The notes under the pieces: generated by a model
The model's input: only the letters and a program-made list of their open reading frames with translations
The model's database searches: none
What the model was told of the DNA's origin: nothing
Translations under genes and position numbers: made by a program
DNA from: Methylomonas sp. 11b
GTDB taxonomy: Bacteria > Pseudomonadota > Gammaproteobacteria > Methylococcales > Methylomonadaceae
Assembly (NCBI RefSeq): GCF_000515215.1
Contig: NZ_KI911557.1
Span: 3,467,741-3,531,740, forward strand
Direction of reading: 5' to 3'
DNA: 64,000 nt
Part shown: positions 32,801 through 40,810 of the stretch, piece by piece
Layout of the letters: every line of letters begins with the position of its first letter
Numbering within the stretch: the first letter of the stretch is position 1

Positions 32801-33433
32801 TATCCGTTTGCAAAAAATACTCAGCAGGACGTGTTGATGGCTGATTTCGGCAAAGTGTTTGCCGCTAACGGGATTGTCGATCAATTTTTTAACACGAATC
32901 TCAAGGCATTTGTCGATACTACAGCGGTGCAATGGCAGGAACTCAGCTCTGATAAGGCTTTAGGTTTATCGGCAGCCAGTATTCGCCAGTTTCAGATCGC
33001 CGCGAAAATTCGTGACGCATTTTTTCCCGGTGGTGGCGCGGTGCCGCAAGTGCAATTCGAGTTAAAACCCTTGGCATTGGACGACAAAGTCAGTACCTTC
33101 AGATTAAATGTCGAAGGCCAGGAGTTGGTTTATCGCCACGGTCCTGAGCAACTTACCAAGTTTCAGTGGCCCGGCACCAATAACAGTGCCGGTGTCAGAG
33201 TGGTGTTTGAAGGTTTGGATGGCAAACAGCTTAGCAAGTCCAAGGAAGGGGCTTGGGCACTATTTAGAATGTTCGACGAGTTCAATATCCAGCCTACCGG
33301 CTTGCCGGACCGCTTTAATTTGACCGTACAACTGGAGGGCTATACCGCTAAGTTCGAATTGCGCGCAGCCAGCGTCAATAATCCATTTGGCATCAGTGAA
33401 TATCAAAGTTTCCGTTGCCCGGAGTCGCTATGA
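29885..33433 (+). CDS. tssM: T6SS membrane protein TssM (IcmF)
   Basis: Large inner membrane protein of the TssJLM complex (1182 residues). N-terminal membrane helices, a cytoplasmic NTPase-like domain with an intact Walker A (GAPGSGKTTALINSG, about residue 136) and LLDTAGRYTTQ, a third membrane helix near residues 452-475, then the long periplasmic part that contacts TssJ (C-terminal region ends with FNLTVQLEGYTAKFELRA). GTG start nine bases after tssL. Its TGA overlaps the next ATG. Confidence 0.96.
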   Translation: MERIISFFITKWVLELIGIVILSVLIWFIGPLIAIASSVPLETDLSRIITISFIFGCWLLYRLVAWLLSRKREQRLMADLAGGADANDAQTASAAELDVLSRGFDEALALLKTTSSKQRGRKQYLYELPWYAIIGAPGSGKTTALINSGLHFPLAERLGKHSVKGVSGTRDCDWWFADEAVLLDTAGRYTTQDSHQEVDATAWHGFLQLLKKYRPRRPLNGVFVAVSVSDLIQQTEEESRQHAAAIRRRITELNAQLGVQLPVYVLFTKVDLVAGFSDFFANLTEDERSQVWGETFIRADNDKEDLAAHLLQFEKAYDELTERLVQRRLKRIQEERDVQRRTAIFDFPQQMMLFKSVAIGFLDAAFSTNRYEEPFLLRGVYFSSGTQEGTPIDRVMAALASSFRLERQATPLMSGRGKSYFLTKLLKQVVFPEAELVGVDPKVERRFRLMNLAGFAATFVIVAIAVVMWMVSFATNKSAIADVEKQIEIYRASNLSPTDSRSGFLALLPKLNALQAAKDVYAQTGWSSGFGLYQGDKIDSAIDIAYQRLLRENFQALITLRLKERMQSDEGKNLDVLYQLLRVYLMFGEPQRMDAKVAQPWVKLDWEQMFATDPETQAKLQLHLDNLLALNLDPAALDSSFVDAVRNKLTQIPLVNQLYSRFKSEALFDRSHDISVAGQLAPNGGRVFTANGKELDTLVVPGLFSSYGYTELFLKKGMVYVKEVSEQNWVLGVNGASTPVEMDRLYSDFKRLYLGDYQKTWDGVLTAVKFRPQLNNNQLVDTLDLLSRPDSPLKLLLELVEKNTALSKLSSELADALAKSTGGALAVPEAATQKLLAMAKQSDGGVDPVKALETYFEPYNMQVRGAADRPAPINATMASIKNLHDYLMQIGSAPNSGGQALSTEAARFAGGGVDPLQSAKMEFARLPGPVAASLNALTSTGGQQIKTGAKGQLNEMLKTAVTMPCKSALAGRYPFAKNTQQDVLMADFGKVFAANGIVDQFFNTNLKAFVDTTAVQWQELSSDKALGLSAASIRQFQIAAKIRDAFFPGGGAVPQVQFELKPLALDDKVSTFRLNVEGQELVYRHGPEQLTKFQWPGTNNSAGVRVVFEGLDGKQLSKSKEGAWALFRMFDEFNIQPTGLPDRFNLTVQLEGYTAKFELRAASVNNPFGISEYQSFRCPESL

Positions 33434-34977
33434 ATTCTATGGATGGGCTGAGCGTCGGCTTTTTTGGGAAAGTACCGGGATTGGGGGATTTTGTCAGTCG
33501 GCGCTTGCCCAGGCACTTTATCGAGCCATGGGATAATTGGTTACAAGCCTCTATGCGTTCCAGCCAGGAAACATTAGGAGAGAGCTGGTTATCCTTGTTT
33601 TTGGTTAGCCCGCTTTGGCGTTTTGCTCTGAGACCGGGTGTGTGCGGTGCGAGTGCCTGGGCCGGTGTCATGATGCCCAGCGTCGATAGGGTGGGCCGCT
33701 ATTATCCGTTGACTTTGGCGCAAGCTGTAAGTGCGGAATCGTTGCTGTCATTGTTTTCGCCGGAATCGGATTGGTTTGCACAATTGGAAGACGCCGCGCT
33801 ATCGGTGTTGAACGAGTCCTGCGATCTGGATCGGTTTGATAAGGGGCTGATGGAAATCGGTTCGGCTGACAGCCTGACGCCGCAGCGTTTTCAAGCTGAT
33901 TCTAACGGCGGCTTGGCTGCATCCAACGGCAAGCCCGCGTTTCGTTTCGATTTGGAGGGCCTGGATCAGACGGATGCAGTGTTTCCACGCTTGAGTCAGA
34001 GTTTGCTGGAACGCTTTATGCCCGGTTACAGCATTTGGGCGAGTGAAGGCGGCCAGACGAATCGTCCGAGTTTGCTGGTTTGCGAAGGTTTGCCGCCTAT
34101 CGATGCTTATGCGAGTTTTTTGCAGGGTATGCCGCAGGCTGGCAGATCTTGGCATATGCAGAGTTATCGGCAAGACCAAAGTGTCAAAAAAATCGAGAGC
34201 GAGCCAAGTGCATCTGCGGTAGGCGCTGCGGCGAGTCAGGTCTTAACGCCGCCTAACTCGACAATGTGGGCGTCCTACGGGGTTACAGTGGTCGGCAATA
34301 AGCGCAAGCATAATGAAGATGCCTTGCTCGATTGCCCGTCACTGGGCTTATGGGTGGTTGCTGATGGCATGGGTGGGCATCAATCCGGCGATGTTGCCAG
34401 CCGCTTGGTGGTGGATTCTCTATCGACGTTGGAATTTACCGAAAACCTGGATAATCAGGTCGAAGAGGTTTCCCGCAAATTACATAAGATCAACGAAGAT
34501 TTATGCCGCTTTGCCTCGGGCATTCAGCAAGGCAGTATTGTCGGAACCACGGTAGTGGCCTTACTGGCTAAGGGGGACAAGTGCGCGGCGATTTGGGCTG
34601 GTGACAGTCGCTTGTACCAATTGCGCCAAGGCGAGTTTACGCAGATTACCCGCGACCATACCTTAATTGACGAATTGATGGATTCCGGTGTGATGACCCG
34701 GGAAGTCGCGGCCCAACAAGTTGGCGCGAATGTGATTACCCGCGCGGTGGGCGGGCAATTGACGCTGGCATTGGATGTGCTGCGCTTTCAGGCGGCCGGC
34801 GGTGATCGTTATCTGCTATGCAGCGATGGCTTGGATAAAGAGTTATCGGAAGCCGAGATTGCGGAATTGATGGGCTTAGGAAGTTGTCAGTCGGCCGCCG
34901 AAGCCCTGATTAACCAGGCGTTAAGCAGAAGCGGCCGAGATAACATTACCGTATTAGTCGCCGAATTTAGTGGTTAA
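33430..34977 (+). CDS. tagF-pppA: TagF-PppA fusion, T6SS regulator and PP2C phosphatase
   Basis: 515 residues, two domains. The N-terminal TagF domain (about 1-220) begins VGFFGKVPGLGDFVSRRLP, a post-translational T6SS repressor. The C-terminal PP2C Ser/Thr phosphatase (about 275-515) has NKRKHNEDALLD, VADGMGGHQSGD, IWAGDSRLYQL, LLCSDGLDKEL and SGRDNITVLVAEF, so the metal-binding aspartates are kept. PppA opposes the kinase PpkA in the threonine phosphorylation pathway. TagF-PppA fusions are known from Agrobacterium. ATG at 33430 overlaps the tssM stop. Confidence 0.93.
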   Translation: MNSMDGLSVGFFGKVPGLGDFVSRRLPRHFIEPWDNWLQASMRSSQETLGESWLSLFLVSPLWRFALRPGVCGASAWAGVMMPSVDRVGRYYPLTLAQAVSAESLLSLFSPESDWFAQLEDAALSVLNESCDLDRFDKGLMEIGSADSLTPQRFQADSNGGLAASNGKPAFRFDLEGLDQTDAVFPRLSQSLLERFMPGYSIWASEGGQTNRPSLLVCEGLPPIDAYASFLQGMPQAGRSWHMQSYRQDQSVKKIESEPSASAVGAAASQVLTPPNSTMWASYGVTVVGNKRKHNEDALLDCPSLGLWVVADGMGGHQSGDVASRLVVDSLSTLEFTENLDNQVEEVSRKLHKINEDLCRFASGIQQGSIVGTTVVALLAKGDKCAAIWAGDSRLYQLRQGEFTQITRDHTLIDELMDSGVMTREVAAQQVGANVITRAVGGQLTLALDVLRFQAAGGDRYLLCSDGLDKELSEAEIAELMGLGSCQSAAEALINQALSRSGRDNITVLVAEFSG

Positions 34978-35690
34978 GCCGAAATCAGGATGTTGTCCTA
35001 AAGTCCGGAATCTTAGGTTTCAAGCATCTTTGGGAAAATACGATTCAACAATTGTATAAACGCGTGAATTCCCGAACGGGCGGCGGTGTTCGGTGGTGTC
35101 TTTGGGTAATGTCTGTCAATGAGTGCTTAGTGCAGATAGACCAAATGACGTGAAGAAGCCGATGTGATCATTTGGCGACGCTAAGACCGCGAGGTTTTAG
35201 CGCCACGAAACACTAGACGGATTTTCTCAATGGAAAACGGTATTTCCCATCTCGGTAGCCCATCCGCAAGTACCGAATATCGTATCCGTTACGAAATATC
35301 GTGCCGACTTGTCTTTGCAATGGTGTGTCCATGTTGCGATTTAATACGCTGATTCAGTTGTAAGTTATTTTATTTCAATGTCTTATAGTTTGCTTGGCGA
35401 TGGGTTCATAAGTTGGCATGTTAAATGATAAAGATGAGTTACCTATTGATGAGCAAATGCAAATTGATAGGTATAAGATTCTGCGACATTTAGGGTTGTT
35501 TTAGTTTAAAGCGTGACATGAAAAACCGACTAGACTAATGCGAATTAGTTTTGGGCTTAATAAAGGCGTAACAAGTCCGGGGCAGTATAGAATTGGGTCG
35601 ATTGTAAGAAACGGGGCGCCAGGCACAAGGTTTCGTTGCAGCTTTTCAATCGGTTGATGTTAACAATTGCATGACCATAGAGGCGTAAAA
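34978..35690. other. Non-coding gap before tssA with a hairpin
   Basis: About 710 bases without a convincing gene inside an otherwise tight cluster. A 9-bp stem GCTAAGACC/GGTTTTAGC with a GCGA (GNRA) loop lies at 35180-35201, extended by GGC/GCC outside a bulge. No T-run follows. A promoter for tssA is expected here but none was clear, and no sigma54 -24/-12 match was found near the gene. Confidence 0.45.
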
Positions 35691-36722
35691 ATGGCGGATT
35701 TGTCCGGATTACTAGAACCTGTTTCGGCCGAGCAGCCTTGTGGCGATAACCTTGAGTATGACAATGCCAGAGTGGCGTTGGACACCAATATTTTAGGGAC
35801 CCCGGAAAATCAGTTTTCTGGAGAGAAAGCGCTACCGCCTAACTGGCGCGAGGTCTATAAAGAGGCCTTGGCGTTGTTGCAACGTTCCAAAGATTTGCAA
35901 GTCATTTTGTACTTGATCCGGACACTGATCAACGTTGAAGGTTGGAGAGGTTTTCGCGATGGACTGGGCTTTCTGGAAGAATCTTTGACTCGTTATTGGG
36001 ATTCCATACACCCTCAGCTTGATCCCGACGATGGTATGGATCCGACGTCGCGAATCAATATTTTGGAAGAGCTTGCCAGCTTCGACCTGATAATCAGGCC
36101 CCTAAGTTTGGCGGTGCTGGTTGAGTCGAAAGCAATCGGCAGGTTTTGTTTGCGTGACATTCAGTATGCAACCGACCGGCTGGAAGTGCCCAAGGGCCTT
36201 GCAAAGCCAGACAATGGCGCTATCAACGCGGCTTTTCTGGATATGGATGACGCGGCGTTAACCGATAATTATCAGGCGGTACTTGATAGCATCAAAATTG
36301 TCGAGCGGATCGACGCTTTCGTTAACGAAAAAGTCGGAGCCAGCCAAGGCGCGGTATTGACGCCGTTGAAAGCTTTACTGAAGGAAGTCCGGGATGATTT
36401 CGATCATTACGCCGGGTCGCGGTTGTCTAGCGATGTCGAGAGTGAGGCAATCGACGATGGCAGCACCGCCGAGGCAGGTAATGATGTAAAGCCAGTCAAA
36501 TCCAAAGCAGTGGGCGGTGCTATTGAGTCGCGTCAAGATGTGGTGAGAACTTTGGATGCGCTTTGTAAATATTATGCGGATTACGAGCCGTCTAGTCCCG
36601 TGCCCATTTTGTTGCGCCGGGCCAAGCATCTGGCAAACGCGGATTTCCTGGAAATCGTCCAAAACTTAATGCCGGATGCGCTTTCCCAAATAACTGCGAT
36701 AAAGGGTCCCGACCCGAGTTAG
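35691..36722 (+). CDS. tssA: T6SS protein TssA
   Basis: 343-residue TssA, which primes tail assembly and contacts baseplate and sheath. The N-terminal ImpA domain is clear (LSGLLEPVSAEQPCGDNLEY; LQRSKDLQVILYLIRTLINV; GWRGFRDGLGFLEESLTRYW). The C-terminal part (RQDVVRTLDALCKYYADYEP, SSPVPILLRRAKHL) is the short type. ATG at 35691 with GAGG before it is chosen over TTG 35667. First gene of the second T6SS block. Confidence 0.93.
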   Translation: MADLSGLLEPVSAEQPCGDNLEYDNARVALDTNILGTPENQFSGEKALPPNWREVYKEALALLQRSKDLQVILYLIRTLINVEGWRGFRDGLGFLEESLTRYWDSIHPQLDPDDGMDPTSRINILEELASFDLIIRPLSLAVLVESKAIGRFCLRDIQYATDRLEVPKGLAKPDNGAINAAFLDMDDAALTDNYQAVLDSIKIVERIDAFVNEKVGASQGAVLTPLKALLKEVRDDFDHYAGSRLSSDVESEAIDDGSTAEAGNDVKPVKSKAVGGAIESRQDVVRTLDALCKYYADYEPSSPVPILLRRAKHLANADFLEIVQNLMPDALSQITAIKGPDPS

Positions 36723-36767
36723 AAACTGATTTTTGGTAGTCCTTCTTAATGTCAAGCGGAGAATACA

Positions 36768-37298
36768 ATGGCTGAAAGTAGTCAGAAGTTTATACAACGA
36801 AACCGGGCTCCCCGGGTGCAGATTGAATACGATGTCGAACTCTATGGTTCCGAGAAAAAGGTGCAGTTGCCGTTCGTGATGGGCGTCATGTCGGATTTGT
36901 CCGGCAAGCCGGCTGAACCGTTGGCACCGGTGGCTGATCGTAAATTGTTGGAAATCGATGTCGATAATTTCAATGATCGATTGAAATCGATGAAACCGCG
37001 GGTCGCGTTTCAAGTTGCCAATACCTTGACCGGTGAAGGCAATTTGAACGTCGACATTACGTTCGAAAGTATGGATGACTTTTCTCCGGCAGCCGTTGCC
37101 AAAAAAGTGGCAGGTTTGGACAAAGTGTTGGAAGCCAGAACCCAGTTGTCCAATTTGATTACCTATATGGACGGCAAAACCGGCGCAGAGGAATTAATCG
37201 CGAAGTTAGTTAACGACCCCGCGTTGTTACAAACCTTGGCTGCTTCGGCGAAACCGGCGGAAGCAGGCGGTGATGCGGCTGAAGGAAAAGGGGAGTAA
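36768..37298 (+). CDS. tssB: T6SS sheath small subunit TssB
   Basis: Small subunit of the contractile sheath (176 residues). The start SSQKFIQRNRAPRVQIEYDV and LPFVMGVMSDLSGKP, and then FNDRLKSMKPRVAFQV, are highly conserved in TssB/VipA. Good SD (GCGGAG). Three bases before tssC, its partner in the sheath. Confidence 0.97.
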   Translation: MAESSQKFIQRNRAPRVQIEYDVELYGSEKKVQLPFVMGVMSDLSGKPAEPLAPVADRKLLEIDVDNFNDRLKSMKPRVAFQVANTLTGEGNLNVDITFESMDDFSPAAVAKKVAGLDKVLEARTQLSNLITYMDGKTGAEELIAKLVNDPALLQTLAASAKPAEAGGDAAEGKGE

Positions 37299-37301
37299 GC
37301 C

Positions 37302-38789
37302 ATGGCTGAATTAGAAACCCAAGGCGGACAAGGCGCTACCCAAACCCTGGAATTGGACGATTTTTCCGCATTATTATCCAAGGAGTTCAAACCAGGCACC
37401 GAGGCAGCCAATCAGGTCAATACCGCAGTAACAACGCTGGCGCAATACGCGTTGCAGGATGTTTCCAAAGTATCCGACGATGCCATTAAAACGATCCAGT
37501 CGATTATCGCCAGCCTGGATCAGAAAATCACCGAACAATTGAATCTCGTCATACACCATCCCGATTTTCAAAAACTGGAAGGCGCTTGGCGCGGCTTGCA
37601 TTACTTGGTCAACAACACCGAAACCGACGAAATGTTGAAAATTCGGGTGTTGAATATCACCAAAAACGAGCTGGGTAAAACGCTGAAAAAATTCAAAGGT
37701 ACTGCCTGGGACCAAAGCCCCCTGTTCAAAAAATTGTACGAAGAAGAATACGGCACGTTTGGCGGCGAACCCTTCGGTTGCTTGGTGGGCGACTACCATT
37801 TCGATCACAGTCCGCAAGATGTGGAATTGTTGGGCGAGATGGCAAAAATCAGCGCCTCCGCGCATACCCCGTTCATTTCCGGCGTGGCGCCATCGGTGCT
37901 GCAAATGGAAAGTTGGTCTGAATTGGCCAATCCACGCGATTTGACCAAAATTTTTCAAACGCCGGAATACGCGGCGTGGCGCTCGTTGCGGGAGTCCGAA
38001 GATTCGCGTTACCTCGGTTTGGCTATGCCGCGCTTCCTGAGCCGTTTACCCTATGGCTCGAAAACCGATCCGGTCGAAGAGTTTGATTTCGAAGAAGATA
38101 CCTCTGGGGCCGATAGCAGTAAATATACTTGGTCTAATGCTGCTTACGCGATGGCAGTCAACATCAATCGCTCGTTCAAATATTACGGTTGGTGTTCGCA
38201 GATTCGCGGTATTGAATCGGGTGGCGCAGTGGAAGGATTACCGGTGCATTCGTTTCCGACCGATGAAGGCGGCGTCGACATGAAGTGCCCGACCGAAATC
38301 GCCATTACCGACCGCCGTGAAGCGGAATTGGCCAAAAGCGGTTTCATGCCCTTGTTGCACAAAAAAAATACCGATTTCGCCGCATTCATCGGTGCGCAAT
38401 CGCTGCAAAAACCGGCTGAATACACTGATCCGGATGCTACCGCCAACGCCAATCTGGCGGCGCGTCTGCCTTACTTGTTTGCTACCTGCCGGTTTGCGCA
38501 CTACCTGAAATGCATCGTTCGAGACAAAATCGGCTCGTTCAAGGAGCGCCAAGACATGCAGGCGTGGTTGAACACCTGGATTAGCCAATACGTGTTGACC
38601 AATCCGGCTGTGGCCACCGAAAAAGATAAAGCGCGTCGACCATTGGCTGGCGCGGAAGTGGTGGTCGAGGAAGTCGAGGGTAATCCTGGATATTATCAAT
38701 CTAAGTTTTTCCTGAGGCCGCACTATCAGTTGGAAGGGTTGACGGTTTCCTTGCGACTGACATCTAAATTACCGTCGCAAAAAGGTTAG
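37302..38789 (+). CDS. tssC: T6SS sheath large subunit TssC
   Basis: Large sheath subunit TssC/VipB (495 residues). Conserved blocks include FQKLEGAWRGLHYLVNNTET, KKLYEEEYGTFGGEPFG, FLSRLPYGSKTDPVEEFDF and the C-terminal FFLRPHYQLEGLTVSLRL. It forms the ClpV-recycled tubule with TssB. Last gene before a spacer that separates it from hcp. Confidence 0.97.
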   Translation: MAELETQGGQGATQTLELDDFSALLSKEFKPGTEAANQVNTAVTTLAQYALQDVSKVSDDAIKTIQSIIASLDQKITEQLNLVIHHPDFQKLEGAWRGLHYLVNNTETDEMLKIRVLNITKNELGKTLKKFKGTAWDQSPLFKKLYEEEYGTFGGEPFGCLVGDYHFDHSPQDVELLGEMAKISASAHTPFISGVAPSVLQMESWSELANPRDLTKIFQTPEYAAWRSLRESEDSRYLGLAMPRFLSRLPYGSKTDPVEEFDFEEDTSGADSSKYTWSNAAYAMAVNINRSFKYYGWCSQIRGIESGGAVEGLPVHSFPTDEGGVDMKCPTEIAITDRREAELAKSGFMPLLHKKNTDFAAFIGAQSLQKPAEYTDPDATANANLAARLPYLFATCRFAHYLKCIVRDKIGSFKERQDMQAWLNTWISQYVLTNPAVATEKDKARRPLAGAEVVVEEVEGNPGYYQSKFFLRPHYQLEGLTVSLRLTSKLPSQKG

Positions 38790-38955
38790 GTCCTATTCGT
38801 TGAATAAGGCTAGGAAGTACGCTAGTTGCCGGGGTAGTAATACGAAATTCCCGGCAGTGGCGGTAAGTCGTTTTATATCCCGGCTTGCCGGAGCTGTAAA
38901 TCAGTGGGTGGATACCCGTTTATATTTTTATCACTAACTTCGAAAGGAGAGCATT
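38790..38955 (+). promoter_or_regulatory. tssC-hcp spacer with two hairpins
   Basis: Stem TGCCGGG (38827-38833) / CCCGGCA (38850-38856) with a long loop, and a tight CCGGC-TT-GCCGG near 38880-38892. Neither is followed by a T-run. Such a spacer before hcp may allow separate promoter use or mRNA processing, since Hcp is needed in far more copies. The SD GAAAGGAGAG before hcp is strong. Confidence 0.4.
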
Positions 38956-39438
38956 ATGATCTTATTAAAATTCGCGACAGAAATTAAAGGCGATAGCACC
39001 GTAGCCAGCCATACGGACTGGATTACCGTAGACAGTTTGCAAATGGGCGTAGGTCGTTCTATTTCCACCAGCGGCGTCGGCAAAGACCGCGATACCAGCA
39101 ATCCTTCGTTTTCCGAAGTCACCCTGACTAAAAGCATGGACATCGCGTCCGTGGACCTGTGGATGCAGTCTATCTGCGGCAAAAGCTTAGGCACAGCAAC
39201 ATTCCATTTCATTCAAACCGGCGGCGCAGATGCCAAGGGTCAAGTGTATCTGGAAATCGAACTGGCCGACGCTATCATCAGCGGCTACAGCCAATCCAGC
39301 GGCGGTGACCGCCCTCACGAGAGCATATCCATCAACTTCAACGAAATAAAAATGAAGTACAACACTTTCGGCGAAGGCGAAGCACCGGCCGCCGGCGCAT
39401 TCAAAGGCTGGAACTTGATGAAAAACGAAACCGTGTAA
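38956..39438 (+). CDS. hcp: T6SS tube protein Hcp (TssD)
   Basis: Inner tube subunit (160 residues) that forms stacked hexamer rings and is secreted. Start MILLKFATEIKGDST, then ITVDSLQMGVGRSIS, DTSNPSFSEVTLTKSMD and the C-terminal INFNEIKMKYNTF are typical of Hcp1-like proteins. No extra domain is fused. Strong ribosome site. A hairpin follows directly. Confidence 0.97.
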   Translation: MILLKFATEIKGDSTVASHTDWITVDSLQMGVGRSISTSGVGKDRDTSNPSFSEVTLTKSMDIASVDLWMQSICGKSLGTATFHFIQTGGADAKGQVYLEIELADAIISGYSQSSGGDRPHESISINFNEIKMKYNTFGEGEAPAAGAFKGWNLMKNETV

Positions 39439-39444
39439 TCCCCG

Positions 39445-39479
39445 ACCCCGGTGGAACCAACACCACTGGGGTTATTTTT
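39445..39479 (+). terminator. Terminator-like hairpin between hcp and tagJ
   Basis: 10-bp stem ACCCCGGTGG (39445-39454) / CCACTGGGGT (39463-39472) with one G-T pair and a TATTTTTA tail. The T tail is broken, so it is likely a partial terminator that lets some transcripts continue into tagJ-tssEFG-clpV and keeps Hcp levels higher. Confidence 0.6.
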
Positions 39480-39498
39480 ACACTCATCGGAGAATCGT

Positions 39499-40305
39499 AT
39501 GCAGGACGTTTCACGTCTTATCGCCGAAGGCGAGCTGGACGCGGCATTGCAGCAGACCCAGCAGCACATCAGACAAAATCCGGCCGATCCTAAATCTCGG
39601 ATCCTGCTGTTTCAGCTGTATTGCGTGCAGGGCTTATGGGACAAGGCGCTAAATCAGCTTAATGTGCTGCGCGACTTGGACGCCTCCACCTTATTGATGG
39701 TTAGTACCTACGAACAAGTTTTACTCTGCGAAGCGTTGCGCAAGGACGTGTTTGCCGCACGCAAAACGCCGCTGATTTTTGGCGAGCCGCCAGCGTGGTT
39801 GGCTTTACTGCTAGAAGCCCTAATACGGGAAAACAACGGTGATTTTCAGCAGGCCGCAGCGTTACGAACAGAGGCTTTGCAGCAGGCACCGGCTACTGCC
39901 GGAGCGCTGGACGGTACGCCGTTTGAGTGGTTAGCGGACGCTGATAGCCGTTTGGGGCCGGTGTTGGAGGCCATCGTCAATGGCCGCTACTACTGGGTGC
40001 CGTTTATGCAGATCAGCAAGATACAGCTGGAAAAACCCACCGATTTACGCGATTTGGTATGGATACCGGCGCAATTTACCTGGATCAATGGCGGCGAAGC
40101 CAGCGGCTTGATACCTTGCCGTTATCCGGGCTCGGAAGCCGACTCGGACGCTCGCATCCGCCTGTCGCGTCTAACCGAATGGAACGAAGTCGCCGACGCT
40201 GTAATGCATGGTAAGGGACAGCGCTTATTGGCCACCGACGTCGACGATTACGCGTTGCTGGATGTCCGTACTATAGAATTCAATGCGCCGGCAGGGCTTG
40301 AATAA
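39499..40305 (+). CDS. tagJ: T6SS accessory protein TagJ (ImpE family)
   Basis: 268-residue ImpE-family protein that binds the TssB N-terminus and modulates ClpV recruitment in HSI-1-like systems. N-terminal TPR-like helices (LIAEGELDAALQQTQQHI, RQNPADPKSRILLFQLYCV), then the ImpE domain with FEWLADADSRLGPVLEAIV, NGRYYWVPF and DLVWIPAQFTW. ATG at 39499 with GGAG before it; an upstream GTG at 39451 would lie in the hairpin. Overlaps tssE by one base. Confidence 0.93.
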   Translation: MQDVSRLIAEGELDAALQQTQQHIRQNPADPKSRILLFQLYCVQGLWDKALNQLNVLRDLDASTLLMVSTYEQVLLCEALRKDVFAARKTPLIFGEPPAWLALLLEALIRENNGDFQQAAALRTEALQQAPATAGALDGTPFEWLADADSRLGPVLEAIVNGRYYWVPFMQISKIQLEKPTDLRDLVWIPAQFTWINGGEASGLIPCRYPGSEADSDARIRLSRLTEWNEVADAVMHGKGQRLLATDVDDYALLDVRTIEFNAPAGLE

Positions 40306-40808
40306 TGGCCGATTTACTGCATGCGGAACGTCTTCAACCATCCCTGCTGGATCGGTTGACCGATGAAGCTCCCGACAAACGCGCGGAAACCCGCGAGCAA
40401 CGCGTGATGTCCTTACGCCAGTTGCGGCAAAGCGTATTACGTGATTTAAGCTGGCTGCTTAATACCGCGGCGTTTGAGAGCATGGTCAATTTGGCCGACT
40501 ATCCGTTTGTAGCGCGTTCGGTACTGAATTACGGAACGCCGGTCCTTTCCGGCGTTTCGCTGACCGGGATTGACGTTAAAAAGATCGAACGCAAAGTCAG
40601 GCAGGCGATTAACGATTTCGAGCCGAGAATCTTGGCGGACTCGCTGTCGGTGGAATTGGCGAAAGCCGATGATCAAATGAATCACAAGGCGCTGTCGTTT
40701 CGTATCGAAGGCGATTTGTGGGCGCAGCCGTTGCCGATACATTTATACATTCGCAGCGATCTGGATTTGGAAACCGGCGAAATCAGCGTGAAGGAACTGG
40801 ACGGTTAA
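40305..40808 (+). CDS. tssE: T6SS baseplate protein TssE
   Basis: gp25-like baseplate wedge protein (167 residues). Blocks LQPSLLDRLTDEAP, LRQSVLRDLSWLLNTAAFES, YPFVARSVLNYGTPVLSG and the C-terminal FRIEGDLWAQPLPIHLYIRS with DLETGEISV match the family. Overlaps tagJ (TAATG) and lies two bases before tssF. Confidence 0.96.
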   Translation: MADLLHAERLQPSLLDRLTDEAPDKRAETREQRVMSLRQLRQSVLRDLSWLLNTAAFESMVNLADYPFVARSVLNYGTPVLSGVSLTGIDVKKIERKVRQAINDFEPRILADSLSVELAKADDQMNHKALSFRIEGDLWAQPLPIHLYIRSDLDLETGEISVKELDG

Positions 40809-40810
40809 CG

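Noticed and set aside
35600..35690. Sigma54 promoter before tssA
   Set aside because: GGCAC and TTGCA are seen, but the spacing between the GG and GC elements is too long for a -24/-12 site.
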